A stretch of 63,089 nucleotides of DNA from Mucilaginibacter xinganensis (GTDB lineage: Bacteria; Bacteroidota; Bacteroidia; Sphingobacteriales; Sphingobacteriaceae), in the NCBI GenBank assembly GCA_026225055.1, contig JAMFSA010000013.1, positions 1 through 63,089 of the forward strand. Reading direction: 5' to 3'. Position 1 is the first letter of the stretch. Each line of letters starts with the position of its first letter. The translations under genes and the position numbers were made by a program. The notes below the pieces were generated by a model. The model made no database searches, was not told where the DNA came from, and saw nothing but the letters and a program-made list of their open reading frames with translations. Shown here in pieces: positions 34,426 to 43,438 of this stretch.

Positions 34426-34492
34426 CGTTATTAAGCTATAAGAAGAACATCAGGCTAATCCTTAAATCCGTTTAATCATGGTTCAGAATGTT

Positions 34493-34500
34493 TATCTTTG
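34493..34500 (+). promoter_or_regulatory. Candidate promoter, TTTA-N18-TATCTTTG, for ubiE-porT
   Basis: TATCTTTG at 34493-34500 with TTTA at 34471-34474 at the right spacing. It lies nine bases before the chosen ATG at 34510. Confidence 0.55.
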
Positions 34501-34509
34501 CCCCATTCT

Positions 34510-35241
34510 ATGAGCGAAACTATAACCCCGTACCAGGATAAGGATGCCACCAAAAAAGCGCAGGTGGCCGATATGTTCAATAATATATCTAAAACTTACG
34601 ATTTTCTGAACCATTTTTTATCGTTGGGTATTGATATCATCTGGCGCAAAAAAGCCATCAACGAGTTGAAGAAGGATCAGCCGAAGCTGATACTGGATGT
34701 GGCAACCGGTACCGGCGATTTTGCTTTTGAGGCCTTAACCATCCTCAAAACCGAAAAAATTATCGGGGTTGATATTTCGCAGGGCATGCTGGATATCGCG
34801 CAGCAAAAAATAGATAAACGCCAGCTCGGCGATAAATTTGAAATAAAACTGGGCGACTCGGAGAAACTGCCATTTGAGGCCAGTGAGTTTGACGCTGTTA
34901 CGGTAGCCTTCGGCGTGCGCAATTTCGAGAACCTTGAAGTTGGTTTGGCCGATATCCACCGTGTGTTAAAAAGTGGAGGTAAGGCGGTTATTTTAGAGTT
35001 TTCAAAACCGAAAGCTTTCCCTATAAAGCAGCTATATAATTTCTATTTTGCTTATATTACACCCGGCATAGGCAAAATATTTTCGAAGGATGCGCGGGCA
35101 TACAGCTATTTACCAGAATCGGTAGCAGCTTTCCCCGACGGAGAAAAATTTATTGGCCTGATGCATAAAGCAGGATTTAAGCATACCAAACACCGGCCTT
35201 TAACGTTTGGTATCTGTTCAATTTACACAGGCGTTAAATGA
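34510..35241 (+). CDS. ubiE: Menaquinone/ubiquinone methyltransferase UbiE/MenG
   Basis: This methyltransferase (243 residues from ATG 34510; an upstream in-frame TTG at 34498 lies inside the promoter box and is rejected) methylates demethylmenaquinol using S-adenosylmethionine. Motif I is LDVATGTGDFAFEA, followed by GVDISQGML and the family ending FKHTKHRPLTFGICSIYTG. Its stop overlaps the start of porT (ATGA). Bacteroidota commonly have ubiE next to the PorT/SprT gene. Confidence 0.93.
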   Translation: MSETITPYQDKDATKKAQVADMFNNISKTYDFLNHFLSLGIDIIWRKKAINELKKDQPKLILDVATGTGDFAFEALTILKTEKIIGVDISQGMLDIAQQKIDKRQLGDKFEIKLGDSEKLPFEASEFDAVTVAFGVRNFENLEVGLADIHRVLKSGGKAVILEFSKPKAFPIKQLYNFYFAYITPGIGKIFSKDARAYSYLPESVAAFPDGEKFIGLMHKAGFKHTKHRPLTFGICSIYTGVK

Positions 35242-35990
35242 TTAAAAAACGGTACTTAACCCTTATTATACTACTGTTTTGCAGTAATTTGTTATTTGCC
35301 CAGGACCCGCAACCCCCGAGCCCTTTTGCATGGGGTGGTGGTGCTGATCAACAGGATCTTAGCTTTGGTTTTTCTTTCTCATACGTAAATACTTATTTCA
35401 AAATTCAAAAAAATCCTAATTGGCGTAGCCCATTTTTGGATAAGGAAAATGGCAACGCACCTGTTACCAGTGATCTCAATAGTTTAAGTTCGCCAAATTC
35501 GCCGGGCTTTGCTGTAGGGTTTTTAACGCGTTATCGCATCACCGAACATTTGGAAGCCCGTATCACCCCATCATTGGTTTTTGCCGACCGTGAGCTTAGT
35601 TATGTTTATGCTAATCCCAACGATGATGTTACAAAATCGGTAAATGCAACCACTGTTGATTTTCCTTTGTTGTTAAAATTGAAGTCGGACAGGTTGGGTA
35701 ATTTCAGGGCTTATCTAATAGGCGGTGTAAAGTATTCTTACGCCATAGGTGCTAATAAAAGTGATGCTGATGCAGCATTGCTCGATAAAACAGTTAAAAA
35801 CGTTTCGGGCTATAGCTCATACGAGGCAGGTGTGGGTTGCGATATTTATTTCGAATATTTTAAACTTTCGCCCGAGATCAAGCTCTCTAACTCCATTGGA
35901 AATGTACTGGTTTCCGAAAATCAACCCTTCTCAGCGCCTATCAGCAAATTGTCATTACATACAGTAATGTTTAGCCTGATATTCGAATAG
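35238..35990 (+). CDS. porT: PorT/SprT-like outer membrane beta-barrel protein
   Basis: This 250-residue protein has a signal peptide (LIILLFCSNLLFA, cleavage before QDPQ) and alternating-residue beta strands ending in an aromatic-rich C-terminus (LHTVMFSLIFE). Position overlapping ubiE is the usual neighbourhood of porT/sprT, a type IX secretion component, and the sequence GADQQDLSFGFSFSYVNTYFKI fits that family. Assignment is mostly by context plus fold. Confidence 0.8.
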   Translation: MIKKRYLTLIILLFCSNLLFAQDPQPPSPFAWGGGADQQDLSFGFSFSYVNTYFKIQKNPNWRSPFLDKENGNAPVTSDLNSLSSPNSPGFAVGFLTRYRITEHLEARITPSLVFADRELSYVYANPNDDVTKSVNATTVDFPLLLKLKSDRLGNFRAYLIGGVKYSYAIGANKSDADAALLDKTVKNVSGYSSYEAGVGCDIYFEYFKLSPEIKLSNSIGNVLVSENQPFSAPISKLSLHTVMFSLIFE

Positions 35991-36032
35991 TGTTTAAAAA
36001 AAACTAATTTCGCAGCTAATAGTTATTATACT

Positions 36033-36791
36033 ATGGCTAAAATTGCATTAATTACCGGGGCAACTTCCGGCATCGGAGAAGCTACCGCTCATCTATTCGC
36101 CCGCGAAGGGTATAATCTTGTATTAACGGGCCGCAGGCTTGATAGGTTGGATAAACTGGCCGGCCAGCTTAATAAAAAGCATAATATCGAAGTAGCGGTA
36201 TCATCATTTGATGTGCGCGACCGTGCGCAGGTGATCGAAAACCTGGAGGCTTTACCCGCTAAATGGAGAAAGATAAATGTGCTGATAAATAACGCAGGAC
36301 TAAGCCAGGGCCTCGACCCGATTGACAAGGGTGACCTTGATGATTGGGATACCATGATTGATACCAACGTTAAAGGCTTGCTGTACGTAACAAAGATCGT
36401 ATCAAACTGGATGATAGCTAATGGTAATGGCCACATCGTAAACCTGGGCTCAATTGCCGGGATTGATGTTTACACCAATGGCAACGTATACTGTGCCACT
36501 AAACACGCGGTTGACGCGCTTAATAAAGGTATGCGCCTTGATCTTTTGCCGCATGGCATAAAGGTAACAGCCATACACCCGGGAGCTGTGGAAACAGAGT
36601 TTTCGAACGTTAGGTTTAAGGGCGATGATGCCCGGGCCAAAAAAGTTTATGATGGCTTTGATCCGCTTGTGGCTGAAGATGTTGCCGAAACCATCTGGTT
36701 TGCAGTATCGCGCCCAAAACATGTAAACATAAACGAGCTGGTTGTAATGCCAACAGCGCAGGCAAACGGCTCTACTATATTTAGAAAGTAA
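36033..36791 (+). CDS. Short-chain dehydrogenase/reductase, YdfG-like
   Basis: This 252-residue classical SDR has the cofactor loop TGATSGIGEA (8-17), NNAG (86-89) and the catalytic S140, Y153 and K157 (YCATK). It resembles the YdfG group, which reduces 3-hydroxy acids such as L-allo-threonine or malonic semialdehyde with NADP; R34-R35 after beta 2 favour NADP. The natural substrate is not known. Confidence 0.9.
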   Translation: MAKIALITGATSGIGEATAHLFAREGYNLVLTGRRLDRLDKLAGQLNKKHNIEVAVSSFDVRDRAQVIENLEALPAKWRKINVLINNAGLSQGLDPIDKGDLDDWDTMIDTNVKGLLYVTKIVSNWMIANGNGHIVNLGSIAGIDVYTNGNVYCATKHAVDALNKGMRLDLLPHGIKVTAIHPGAVETEFSNVRFKGDDARAKKVYDGFDPLVAEDVAETIWFAVSRPKHVNINELVVMPTAQANGSTIFRK

Positions 36792-36795
36792 TAAA

Positions 36796-36890
36796 ATGTG
36801 CAGATGTGTGAATGTGCAGATGTGCAAATGGTAACTTCGCTCATTCACTAAATAATAATGTGCAGATGTGCAAATTACAGATGTGCAGAT
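36796..36890 (+). repeat. GTGCAGATGTG tandem repeats
   Basis: The unit (A)TGTGCAGATGTGCAAAT occurs four times, imperfectly, between 36796 and 36890 in the short gap between SDR and YqeY genes. A single further trace is seen at 11767-11796 (TGTGCAGATACGCGGATG). Confidence 0.6.
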
Positions 36891-36941
36891 GATAAAATTA
36901 AATAAATCCGAAATCGAATATTCGAAATCCAAAATAAAGAA

Positions 36942-37391
36942 ATGTCACTAACTACACAAATAGACCAGGATATTAAACAGGCCATGCTGGCAAAGCAGGC
37001 CGACAGGCTGCGCGGATTGCGTGCCATAAAATCAGCATTATTACTGGCCCGTACCGAAAAAGGCGCTGCCGAAGAGGTAACACCTGAAGCCGAAACCAAA
37101 GTATTGCAAAAGCTCGTAAAACAGCGTAAGGAGTCGGCCGAGATCTATAAAACGCAAAACCGCGACGATCTTTACCAGGTTGAGATAGAGGAGCTGGAAG
37201 TAATTGAGGCTTATTTGCCAAAACAAATGAGCTATGATGAAGTTGAAGCTTATTTAAAAGAGGTGATATCCCGAGTAGGTGCAACCTCAGTTAAAGATAT
37301 GGGCAAAGTTATGGGCACGGCAAATAAAGAGCTTGCCGGCAAAGCCGATGGCAGAACAATATCAGAGGTTGTGAAGCAATTGTTAGGGTAA
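36942..37391 (+). CDS. GatB/YqeY domain protein
   Basis: This 149-residue protein is a stand-alone YqeY, homologous to the C-terminal tRNA-binding domain of GatB. Typical pieces are IKSALLLARTEKG, VLQKLVKQRKESAEIY and GKVMGTANKELAGKADGR. It may take part in tRNA-dependent amidation or tRNA binding; function is not established. The short AT-rich 150-base region before it has GTGCAGATGTG repeats. Confidence 0.93.
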   Translation: MSLTTQIDQDIKQAMLAKQADRLRGLRAIKSALLLARTEKGAAEEVTPEAETKVLQKLVKQRKESAEIYKTQNRDDLYQVEIEELEVIEAYLPKQMSYDEVEAYLKEVISRVGATSVKDMGKVMGTANKELAGKADGRTISEVVKQLLG

Positions 37392-37592
37392 TTTGGTTGA
37401 TTAGGTGAGTTGTTGATTAAGTTAAATAAGTTTTAACCCAGTCGACCAAGCAGAACAATGAAAGCTTAATCAATTAAAAACAATAATAAAACTTGTAACT
37501 CGACCGCAATAAACTATTTTTATACCGGATAGCCGGAATTGAACCAAATAACAAACTGGTTCTGGTTATCAACTAAATATTAAAATATCTAT

Positions 37593-38354
37593 ATGGATTT
37601 CGTGCTTAAAGAGCAAAACGGGTTTAGTTATATCGATGAGGGCGAAGGTGAGGTGTTGTTGTTGCTGCATGGCTTGATGGGCGCATTAAGTAATTGGGAT
37701 GAAACTGTAAACTATTTTAAACCAAATTACCGGGTTATTATACCTATGCTGCCAATTTATGACCTGCCGTTGCTAACCACAGGTGTTAAATCTGTATCAA
37801 AGTTTGTACATAAATTTGTAAAGTATAAAAAGCTAAAGGATTTCACTATTATTGGTAATTCATTAGGCGGGCACGTAGGTTTAATATACGTTTTGGCGCA
37901 TCCTGGTTTTGCAAAGGCCATGGTGCTAACCGGCAGTTCCGGCTTATATGAAAACGCTTTTGGTGGTACTTTCCCAAGGCGCGAAAGCTATGATTTTGTG
38001 AAGGAAAAGGTAGAATTTACCTTTTACGATCCAAAAACAGCAACAAAAGAACTGGTTGACGATGTTTTCAAGACAATAAACGACCGTCACCGCGTTGTTA
38101 GGATATTAGCTATGGCAAGGTCGGCTATTCGTCATAATATGAAGAACGACCTCCATAAGATACATATACCCGTAGGTTTAATATGGGGAAGGGATGATAA
38201 GGTTACACCACCTGAAGTTGCTGTTGAATTTCATGAGATGTTGCCAAAGTCGGACCTTACATGGATAGATAAATGTGGCCACGCACCAATGATGGAGCAG
38301 CCGGCTGAGTTTAATGAGGCCCTGAAGGAGTTTTTAAACAAACAAAATATATAA
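37593..38354 (+). CDS. Alpha/beta hydrolase
   Basis: This 253-residue hydrolase has a nucleophile elbow GNSLGG with S90, the HGLMG oxyanion loop (26-30), an acid in GRDDKVTP (about 194-201) and the histidine in KCGHAPMMEQP near 230. It resembles C-C hydrolases or esterases of the MhpC group, but the substrate is unknown. The CBS gene starts two bases after its stop, so both are in one operon. Confidence 0.9.
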   Translation: MDFVLKEQNGFSYIDEGEGEVLLLLHGLMGALSNWDETVNYFKPNYRVIIPMLPIYDLPLLTTGVKSVSKFVHKFVKYKKLKDFTIIGNSLGGHVGLIYVLAHPGFAKAMVLTGSSGLYENAFGGTFPRRESYDFVKEKVEFTFYDPKTATKELVDDVFKTINDRHRVVRILAMARSAIRHNMKNDLHKIHIPVGLIWGRDDKVTPPEVAVEFHEMLPKSDLTWIDKCGHAPMMEQPAEFNEALKEFLNKQNI

Positions 38355-38356
38355 AG

Positions 38357-39019
38357 ATGCTTGCAGTTGAGCTGATTGCCGATGAAATTACACCCGTTCA
38401 CACCTCTGATACTGTGCAGAAGGTGGTTGACCGTATGGTGGAGTTTCGTGTAAGGCATTTGCCAATTGTAAACGAGGATCAGTTCCTGGGCTTACTTGCC
38501 GAGGATGATCTGGTTAATGTAACAGATAACCAAACACAAGTTGGCGCGCTGGCATTATCGCTGGTAAACCCATATGTAAGGGAAGATCAGCATATATATG
38601 ATGTTATCCGTTTGTTTTATGAGCGAAAGCTTACCGTAGTGCCCGTGCTTGATATTAAGAGTAATTATTTAGGGCTGATATCCATCAACGCCATGAATGA
38701 GTATTTCGCAAGGCTTACATCAGTTTCGCAGCCGGGCGGCATTATTGTACTGGAGATCAACAACAAAAACAATTCGCTGGCGCACATGTCGCAAATTGTG
38801 GAGTCTGATAACGCCCAGATCCTGAGCTCTTATATTTACGCTTATCCCGATTCAACCCGTGTGGAAGTAACCCTAAAAGTTAATAAACAAGATATATCAG
38901 CTATTATAGCAACATTTTTGCGCTACGAGTATGATATTAAAGCAACCTTTAACCATACCGGCGATAACGACAATTCAAAAGATCGTTATGATTCATTAAT
39001 GAATTACTTAAATTTATAA
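38357..39019 (+). CDS. CBS-domain protein
   Basis: This 220-residue protein has two CBS motifs: about 1-62 (VVDRMVEFRVRHLPIV) and 63-125 (IRLFYERKLTVVPVLD); these usually bind adenosine nucleotides. The remainder (about 128-210) looks like an ACT-like regulatory domain (GGIIVLEINNKNNSLAHMSQ, EVTLKVNKQD). It precedes NAD kinase, as is usual in this phylum. Likely an energy-sensing regulator, unproven. Confidence 0.9.
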   Translation: MLAVELIADEITPVHTSDTVQKVVDRMVEFRVRHLPIVNEDQFLGLLAEDDLVNVTDNQTQVGALALSLVNPYVREDQHIYDVIRLFYERKLTVVPVLDIKSNYLGLISINAMNEYFARLTSVSQPGGIIVLEINNKNNSLAHMSQIVESDNAQILSSYIYAYPDSTRVEVTLKVNKQDISAIIATFLRYEYDIKATFNHTGDNDNSKDRYDSLMNYLNL

Positions 39020-39021
39020 AA

Positions 39022-39147
39022 AGTTCATTTGTTCACTGGTTCATTAATTCATATTGTAAATAGTTCAATATCCAATATCAATTTAAACTATCTGCAACAT
39101 GCAAGTACTAATGAACTAATGAACCAGTGAACTAATGAACTAACAAA
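39022..39147. repeat. Family B inverted pair upstream of nadK
   Basis: Arm 39022-39050 follows the CBS stop; arm 39104-39147 runs to the ATG of nadK. The repeat carries several ATG triplets in tandem close to the real start, and no Shine-Dalgarno sequence is visible. Confidence 0.75.
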
Positions 39148-40025
39148 TGAGAATAGCAATCTACGGCAGGCCATTTAATTTAGATGTATTACCATACGTT
39201 CAGGAAGTATTTGATAACCTGTCGCAACACGGGGTGGAAATTTATGTATACCACCAGCTCAGCGATTATTTAGCCGATAAAATAAAAATAGTAACCTACA
39301 ATGTTTTAGGGCCCGATGTTAAGATAAAAGGCTTCATTGATCTTTTTATTACTCTTGGAGGGGATGGCACTTTGCTGGATATGGTGTGTGTTATCCGAAA
39401 CACAGGTGTGCCGGTGATAGGCATAAATTTTGGCAGGCTGGGCTTTTTGGCCACCATTAATAAGAGTGATATAGCCGCCGCCATATATGCGGTGGTAAAT
39501 AAAGATTATAGCCTGGATAGCCGCGACCTCATCAGCATAAGCTCTGAGAACGAGGTTTTTGGCGATGATAATTTTGCCCTCAATGATATCACCATCCATA
39601 AACGCGATGATGCAGCCATGATCATTACCCGGGTGTACATGAATAATGAGTTTTTAAATGCTTACTGGGGCGATGGCATAATTATATCAACACCAACGGG
39701 GTCAACAGCATATTCATTAAGTTGCGGCGGGCCAATTATTTTCCCGCAGTCGAACAGTTTGGTATTAACCCCGGTATCTCCTCATAACCTTAATGTTAGG
39801 CCGGTTGTATTGCCCGATAGCAGCACCATAACTTTTGAAGTAGAGAGCCGCAGCAGCAATTACCTGGTATCATGCGATTCGCGTACGGCTACAATTGATA
39901 AAACCATGCGTTTTAGTGTGCAAAAAGCAGGTTTTCAGCTAAATTTAGTACGTTTAAGTAATGAAAGTTACTTATCAACGTTAAGGAACAAATTATTATG
40001 GGGACTTGACGTTCGCAATTATTAA
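39147..40025 (+). CDS. nadK: NAD kinase
   Basis: This 292-residue enzyme phosphorylates NAD to NADP. GGDGTLLD (71-78), NEFLNAYWGDGIIISTPTGS and TAYSLSCGGPI are family signatures. The start ATG at 39147 is the first after the B repeat; no clear ribosome binding site is seen. Next gene DUF6089 is nine bases downstream. Confidence 0.95.
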   Translation: MRIAIYGRPFNLDVLPYVQEVFDNLSQHGVEIYVYHQLSDYLADKIKIVTYNVLGPDVKIKGFIDLFITLGGDGTLLDMVCVIRNTGVPVIGINFGRLGFLATINKSDIAAAIYAVVNKDYSLDSRDLISISSENEVFGDDNFALNDITIHKRDDAAMIITRVYMNNEFLNAYWGDGIIISTPTGSTAYSLSCGGPIIFPQSNSLVLTPVSPHNLNVRPVVLPDSSTITFEVESRSSNYLVSCDSRTATIDKTMRFSVQKAGFQLNLVRLSNESYLSTLRNKLLWGLDVRNY

Positions 40026-40034
40026 ATTTAATTA

Positions 40035-40823
40035 ATGCCAAAATTTGCAATAGCTATACTTTTAATCCTTTCGTCACTTAGTTTAAAGGCACAAACCTGG
40101 GAACTCGGCGGAGCTGTAGGCGCATCAGGCTATATGGGCGATCTTAATCCTAATAATCCGCTTAAGTTTAGTGGGGTAGCCCTTAGCGGCTTTGTACAGC
40201 GCAATTTTAACGGTTATTTATCGGCAAAATTAAACTATACCTACGGGCAGATAGCTGGGGCCGATAGTACTTCATCAAACCAGCAATTCCGCAATCGTAA
40301 TTTGAGTTTCAAAACCCAGTTGCAGGAACTAAGCCTGATAGGGGAGTTTAATTTTATGGAATACATACCCGATGTGAGCAATAACAGGTTTACCCCATTT
40401 ATTTATTTAGGCATTGGTATTGTAAACTATAACCCGCAGGCCACATACATGGGGCAAACCTATAATTTGCGGCCTTTAGCTACAGAGGGCGAAACCCCCT
40501 ATGGCAGAACCGCTATAGCCATACCGTATGGCGCAGGCGTCAAATACAACATCTCGGGCAAGTGGAACATAAACGCCGACATCGGTTATCGCCAGCCCAA
40601 TACCGATTACCTTGACGATGTAAGCGGCCTATACCCCGATAAAAGCAAGCTGACAAGTCCAATTGCAGTCGCCTTATCAGATCGTTCCGGCGAAAAGACA
40701 GGCGTATACACCGGCGTAGCCGGCACCCAACGCGGCGACCTTCGCCCGCATGATACTTACCTGTTTTTACAAGTGGGTGTGTCTTACACTTTCGTTACGG
40801 ATAAGTGTTATTTTAGCAGATAG
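40035..40823 (+). CDS. DUF6089-family outer membrane protein
   Basis: This 262-residue protein has a signal peptide (ILLILSSLSLKA, cleavage before QTWELG) and beta-strand periodicity, ending in YLFLQVGVSYTF. The GGAVGASGYMGDLNP start is typical of Bacteroidota DUF6089 proteins, which sit with nadK and uppS. It is presumed an outer membrane beta-barrel with an unknown role in envelope biogenesis. Confidence 0.85.
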   Translation: MPKFAIAILLILSSLSLKAQTWELGGAVGASGYMGDLNPNNPLKFSGVALSGFVQRNFNGYLSAKLNYTYGQIAGADSTSSNQQFRNRNLSFKTQLQELSLIGEFNFMEYIPDVSNNRFTPFIYLGIGIVNYNPQATYMGQTYNLRPLATEGETPYGRTAIAIPYGAGVKYNISGKWNINADIGYRQPNTDYLDDVSGLYPDKSKLTSPIAVALSDRSGEKTGVYTGVAGTQRGDLRPHDTYLFLQVGVSYTFVTDKCYFSR

Positions 40824-40837
40824 AGATTTTTTACTAA

Positions 40838-41097
40838 CCCTCTTTGCCGCTTGTGGTAAAGAGAGGATGGTCCAGCATGGCGCATTGAATTTTACGTTAG
40901 TAATAGGAACTGATTATTCCATTGTTTGTGTCCCCACAAACAATCCGAATCTGATGCGGCTGATAGCTGTTTGTGAGGACACAAACAGCGGGTTAATCTG
41001 TGGTTCTGACAATTGCGTTAGTGATAAGAGCGGATACCGGCCTGAGCATAAGGCCTGCAGGCGTATGAGTGGATAGCACGGCCGTAGGCAACGCCCC
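40838..41097 (+). repeat. D-C composite copy 4, with nested hairpins
   Basis: D remnant (40838-40887), two family I hairpins (40921-40944 ATTGTTTGTG/CACAAACAAT with loop TCCC; 40966-40989 GCTGTTTGTG/CACAAACAGC with loop AGGA), then C (41018-41097, GCGTTAGTGAT, GGATACCGGCC, AAGGCCTG, GTATGAGTGGATAGC and CAACGCCCC). The nesting suggests repeats inserted in repeats. No gene here. Confidence 0.6.
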
Positions 41098-41101
41098 AAT
41101 T

Positions 41102-41181
41102 ATCTGAACCGGAATTTTTTGAATTAATGAATTTATAGAATTCTGTCCATTTTGAAAATTCATAAAATTCCGGTTCAGACA
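41102..41181. repeat. Family E inverted repeat, copy 3
   Basis: Ends TCTGAACCGGAATTTTTTG and AAATTCCGGTTCAGA, directly behind family C copy 4, as in copy 1. The rest of the gap (41182-41320) is AT-rich and probably holds the exbD promoter. Confidence 0.7.
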
Positions 41182-41320
41182 TTCAATAAAAAGCATTCTC
41201 ATAATTCATAATTTTATTGCATCAATGTTGCAACAAATGCAATCCCCTTACGTTATAAAGTAAAAGCGACAAACCTTACACGTCGCTTAAAACCAATTTT
41301 TAACCTTAATCCTTAAAATC

Positions 41321-41839
41321 ATGGCAGAGCTGAATCTTTCTTCCGGAAAATCAGGCGGCAGGCAAACCAATAAATTGCCCGTTCGTGTGGACCTAACCGC
41401 ATTGGTTGATCTTGCATTCTTACTCATTACCTTTTTTATGCTTACTACTACGCTCGCCAGATCGCGGGCTATGCAGTTGGTAATGCCTGATAAAAGTGTT
41501 ATTGCCGATATGCCTGTACCGGCATCAGGCACCATGACCATTTGCTTAGGCAAGGGTCAAGCAATGTGGTACCTCGGCATGGCCGATAAACCAATCATAG
41601 CGCCTAAGCTAACTTTCTATGGTAATGACCTGAATAAAATAATATTGGAAATACGTAAACAAGTAAAGGCAACCAGCGGTCGTGATATGATGGTGATTGT
41701 AAAACCATCGGCACATTCGGTTTATAATAACCTGGTGAGTACCATTGATGAGCTGAATATCACCCAAACAAATAGATATGCGATAGTTGATATTGCAGCT
41801 AAGGATATCGCTCTTTTAAAACAAAAAGGGGTTTATTAG
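41321..41839 (+). CDS. ExbD/TolR-family biopolymer transport protein
   Basis: This 172-residue protein has one membrane segment near residues 28-45 (VDLAFLLITFFML) with the key aspartate in LTALVDLAFLL, then a periplasmic domain. ExbD couples proton flow with ExbB and TonB. No exbB or tonB gene is nearby, so this is an orphan copy. It lies between nadK-DUF6089 and uppS, which are usually close in the phylum, so it may be an insertion. Confidence 0.88.
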   Translation: MAELNLSSGKSGGRQTNKLPVRVDLTALVDLAFLLITFFMLTTTLARSRAMQLVMPDKSVIADMPVPASGTMTICLGKGQAMWYLGMADKPIIAPKLTFYGNDLNKIILEIRKQVKATSGRDMMVIVKPSAHSVYNNLVSTIDELNITQTNRYAIVDIAAKDIALLKQKGVY

Positions 41840-41925
41840 TTAGTCATTAGTCAGCGGTCATTAGTCATTAGGCAATGTTGATTTTATGCCTCCTAACTAA
41901 TGACCATTGACTAATGGCTATTGAT
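41838..41925. terminator. Hairpin-forming repeat between convergent exbD and S10 genes
   Basis: TTAGTCATTAGTCAGCGGTC and its inverted partner GACCATTGACTAATGGC can pair; both arms are made of GTCATTA units. It may end both transcripts, though no T-run is present. Confidence 0.45.
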
Positions 41926-43438
41926 ATTTAGCGGCTTGCCCCGGTTTAGGGGTTGATTCCTGGATAAACTTCCTTAAATTTTCACTGGCTATGGCAAGTT
42001 CCTCTTTACGTAAGTATATCATGTGGCCGCTTTTGTAACCTTCCCATTTCAGGCGGTCTTTTAACCTGCCACTTGGGTCGAGCTGCCACAGGCTGTATTT
42101 GGCATTAAAATAATCACATGCGCCATCATAATAGCCCGATTGTATCAGCAAATGCAGGTATGGGTTTTGAGCTATGGCTTGTCTTAAATTTTCGCCGGTT
42201 TGGTCGTTGGCGTTATCCCAGGGCCAAACATCGCCAAACATATTGTATTTAAGGTCGGTTTTATAATTAAGCTCATTGCGCAGGTACAGATTGATAGAAG
42301 GCGTAAAGGACTGCAGCCACGCGGTAAGTTCGGCATTATAATCAGGACTGCTACCGCTGGCTTGCCTGTCGATACCCTTATAGCGCGAATCAAGTCGGCC
42401 AATGGTAAAGCCTTTAGCACGTAAAAGTTCCTTCCAATAAAGGTCGTACGATACATCAAGGTTATTATCCAATATCACTTTCTCCGATAGGCCGCTGTAT
42501 TTTGCCATTTTCGCTGCGATATCATTTTTCTGCGCGTCATCCAAAAAGCCACCACGCGATAAGGCAGGAATCAACTGGTTGATGGTGAAATCTTCTACTT
42601 CAGGTAAAAAATCAGTCAGCTCTTTTTTCTGTAATTCTGGCGATAAAGCACCGTGATACCATGCAGTAGCTGCAAAGTAAGGCAATTTTAAAGCCGCGCT
42701 AACCGGGCCACTGCGCTGAATACCCAATTCAGTTGGTGAAACCAGCACAACTCCGTTCAAATACATCCATTGTGAGTTTTGCAGCTCCAACGCCAGGCCT
42801 GATACACGGGTAGTACCATAACTTTCGCCGATCAGGAATTTTGGTGATGCCCAGCGATCTTTACGGGTAACAAAGGTATTTATCCATTCGGCCAGGTATT
42901 TAATATCTTCATTTACACCGAAAAATTTTGTGCCGGGAGTGTTCTTATCTACTATTCTTGAATAGCCGGTATTTACCGGGTCTATATATACAATATCGGC
43001 AACATCCAATATAGAGTTCTTATTTTCGCTGATACCAAAAGGCTGAACGGGATAACCTTCGCTATCAACATTAAGCACCCGCGGACCTGTATAGCCTATC
43101 TCCATCCATACGGATGGTGTGCCAGGGCCGCCGTTAAATGAAATAACCAGCGGACGATTTGCACGATCTGTAACATCATCGCGTTCATAATAAGTGTAAA
43201 ATACACCGGCGATGGGCCTGCCGTCGTTATCCCATATTGGCATACAACCTGCGGTTGCGGTGTAGGGAATAACCTGGCCTTTAATAGTAACTTTATGTTT
43301 GGTAACCACTGCCGAATCAACCTGTAAGATCCGGCTTTTTGATACAGGTTGTGTGTTTGCAGGTGCCTGGGGCGCTTGGGCAATGGCAGCGGCACTAAAA
43401 AGGCATGCAATTGCAATTGAAGTAAAATACTTGTGCAT
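41918..43438 (-). CDS. S10-family serine carboxypeptidase-like protein, exported
   Basis: This 506-residue protein has a signal peptide (IAIACLFSAAAIA, cleavage before QAPQ). The catalytic triad is present: S206 in IGESYGTTR, the aspartate in SGYYDGACDYF (about 441-446) and the histidine in YKSGHMIYL (about 475-478). NGGPGTPSVWM (102-112) is the family oxyanion segment. It is probably a periplasmic carboxypeptidase that works on peptides. Confidence 0.92.
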   Translation of the reverse strand: MHKYFTSIAIACLFSAAAIAQAPQAPANTQPVSKSRILQVDSAVVTKHKVTIKGQVIPYTATAGCMPIWDNDGRPIAGVFYTYYERDDVTDRANRPLVISFNGGPGTPSVWMEIGYTGPRVLNVDSEGYPVQPFGISENKNSILDVADIVYIDPVNTGYSRIVDKNTPGTKFFGVNEDIKYLAEWINTFVTRKDRWASPKFLIGESYGTTRVSGLALELQNSQWMYLNGVVLVSPTELGIQRSGPVSAALKLPYFAATAWYHGALSPELQKKELTDFLPEVEDFTINQLIPALSRGGFLDDAQKNDIAAKMAKYSGLSEKVILDNNLDVSYDLYWKELLRAKGFTIGRLDSRYKGIDRQASGSSPDYNAELTAWLQSFTPSINLYLRNELNYKTDLKYNMFGDVWPWDNANDQTGENLRQAIAQNPYLHLLIQSGYYDGACDYFNAKYSLWQLDPSGRLKDRLKWEGYKSGHMIYLRKEELAIASENLRKFIQESTPKPGQAAKYQ

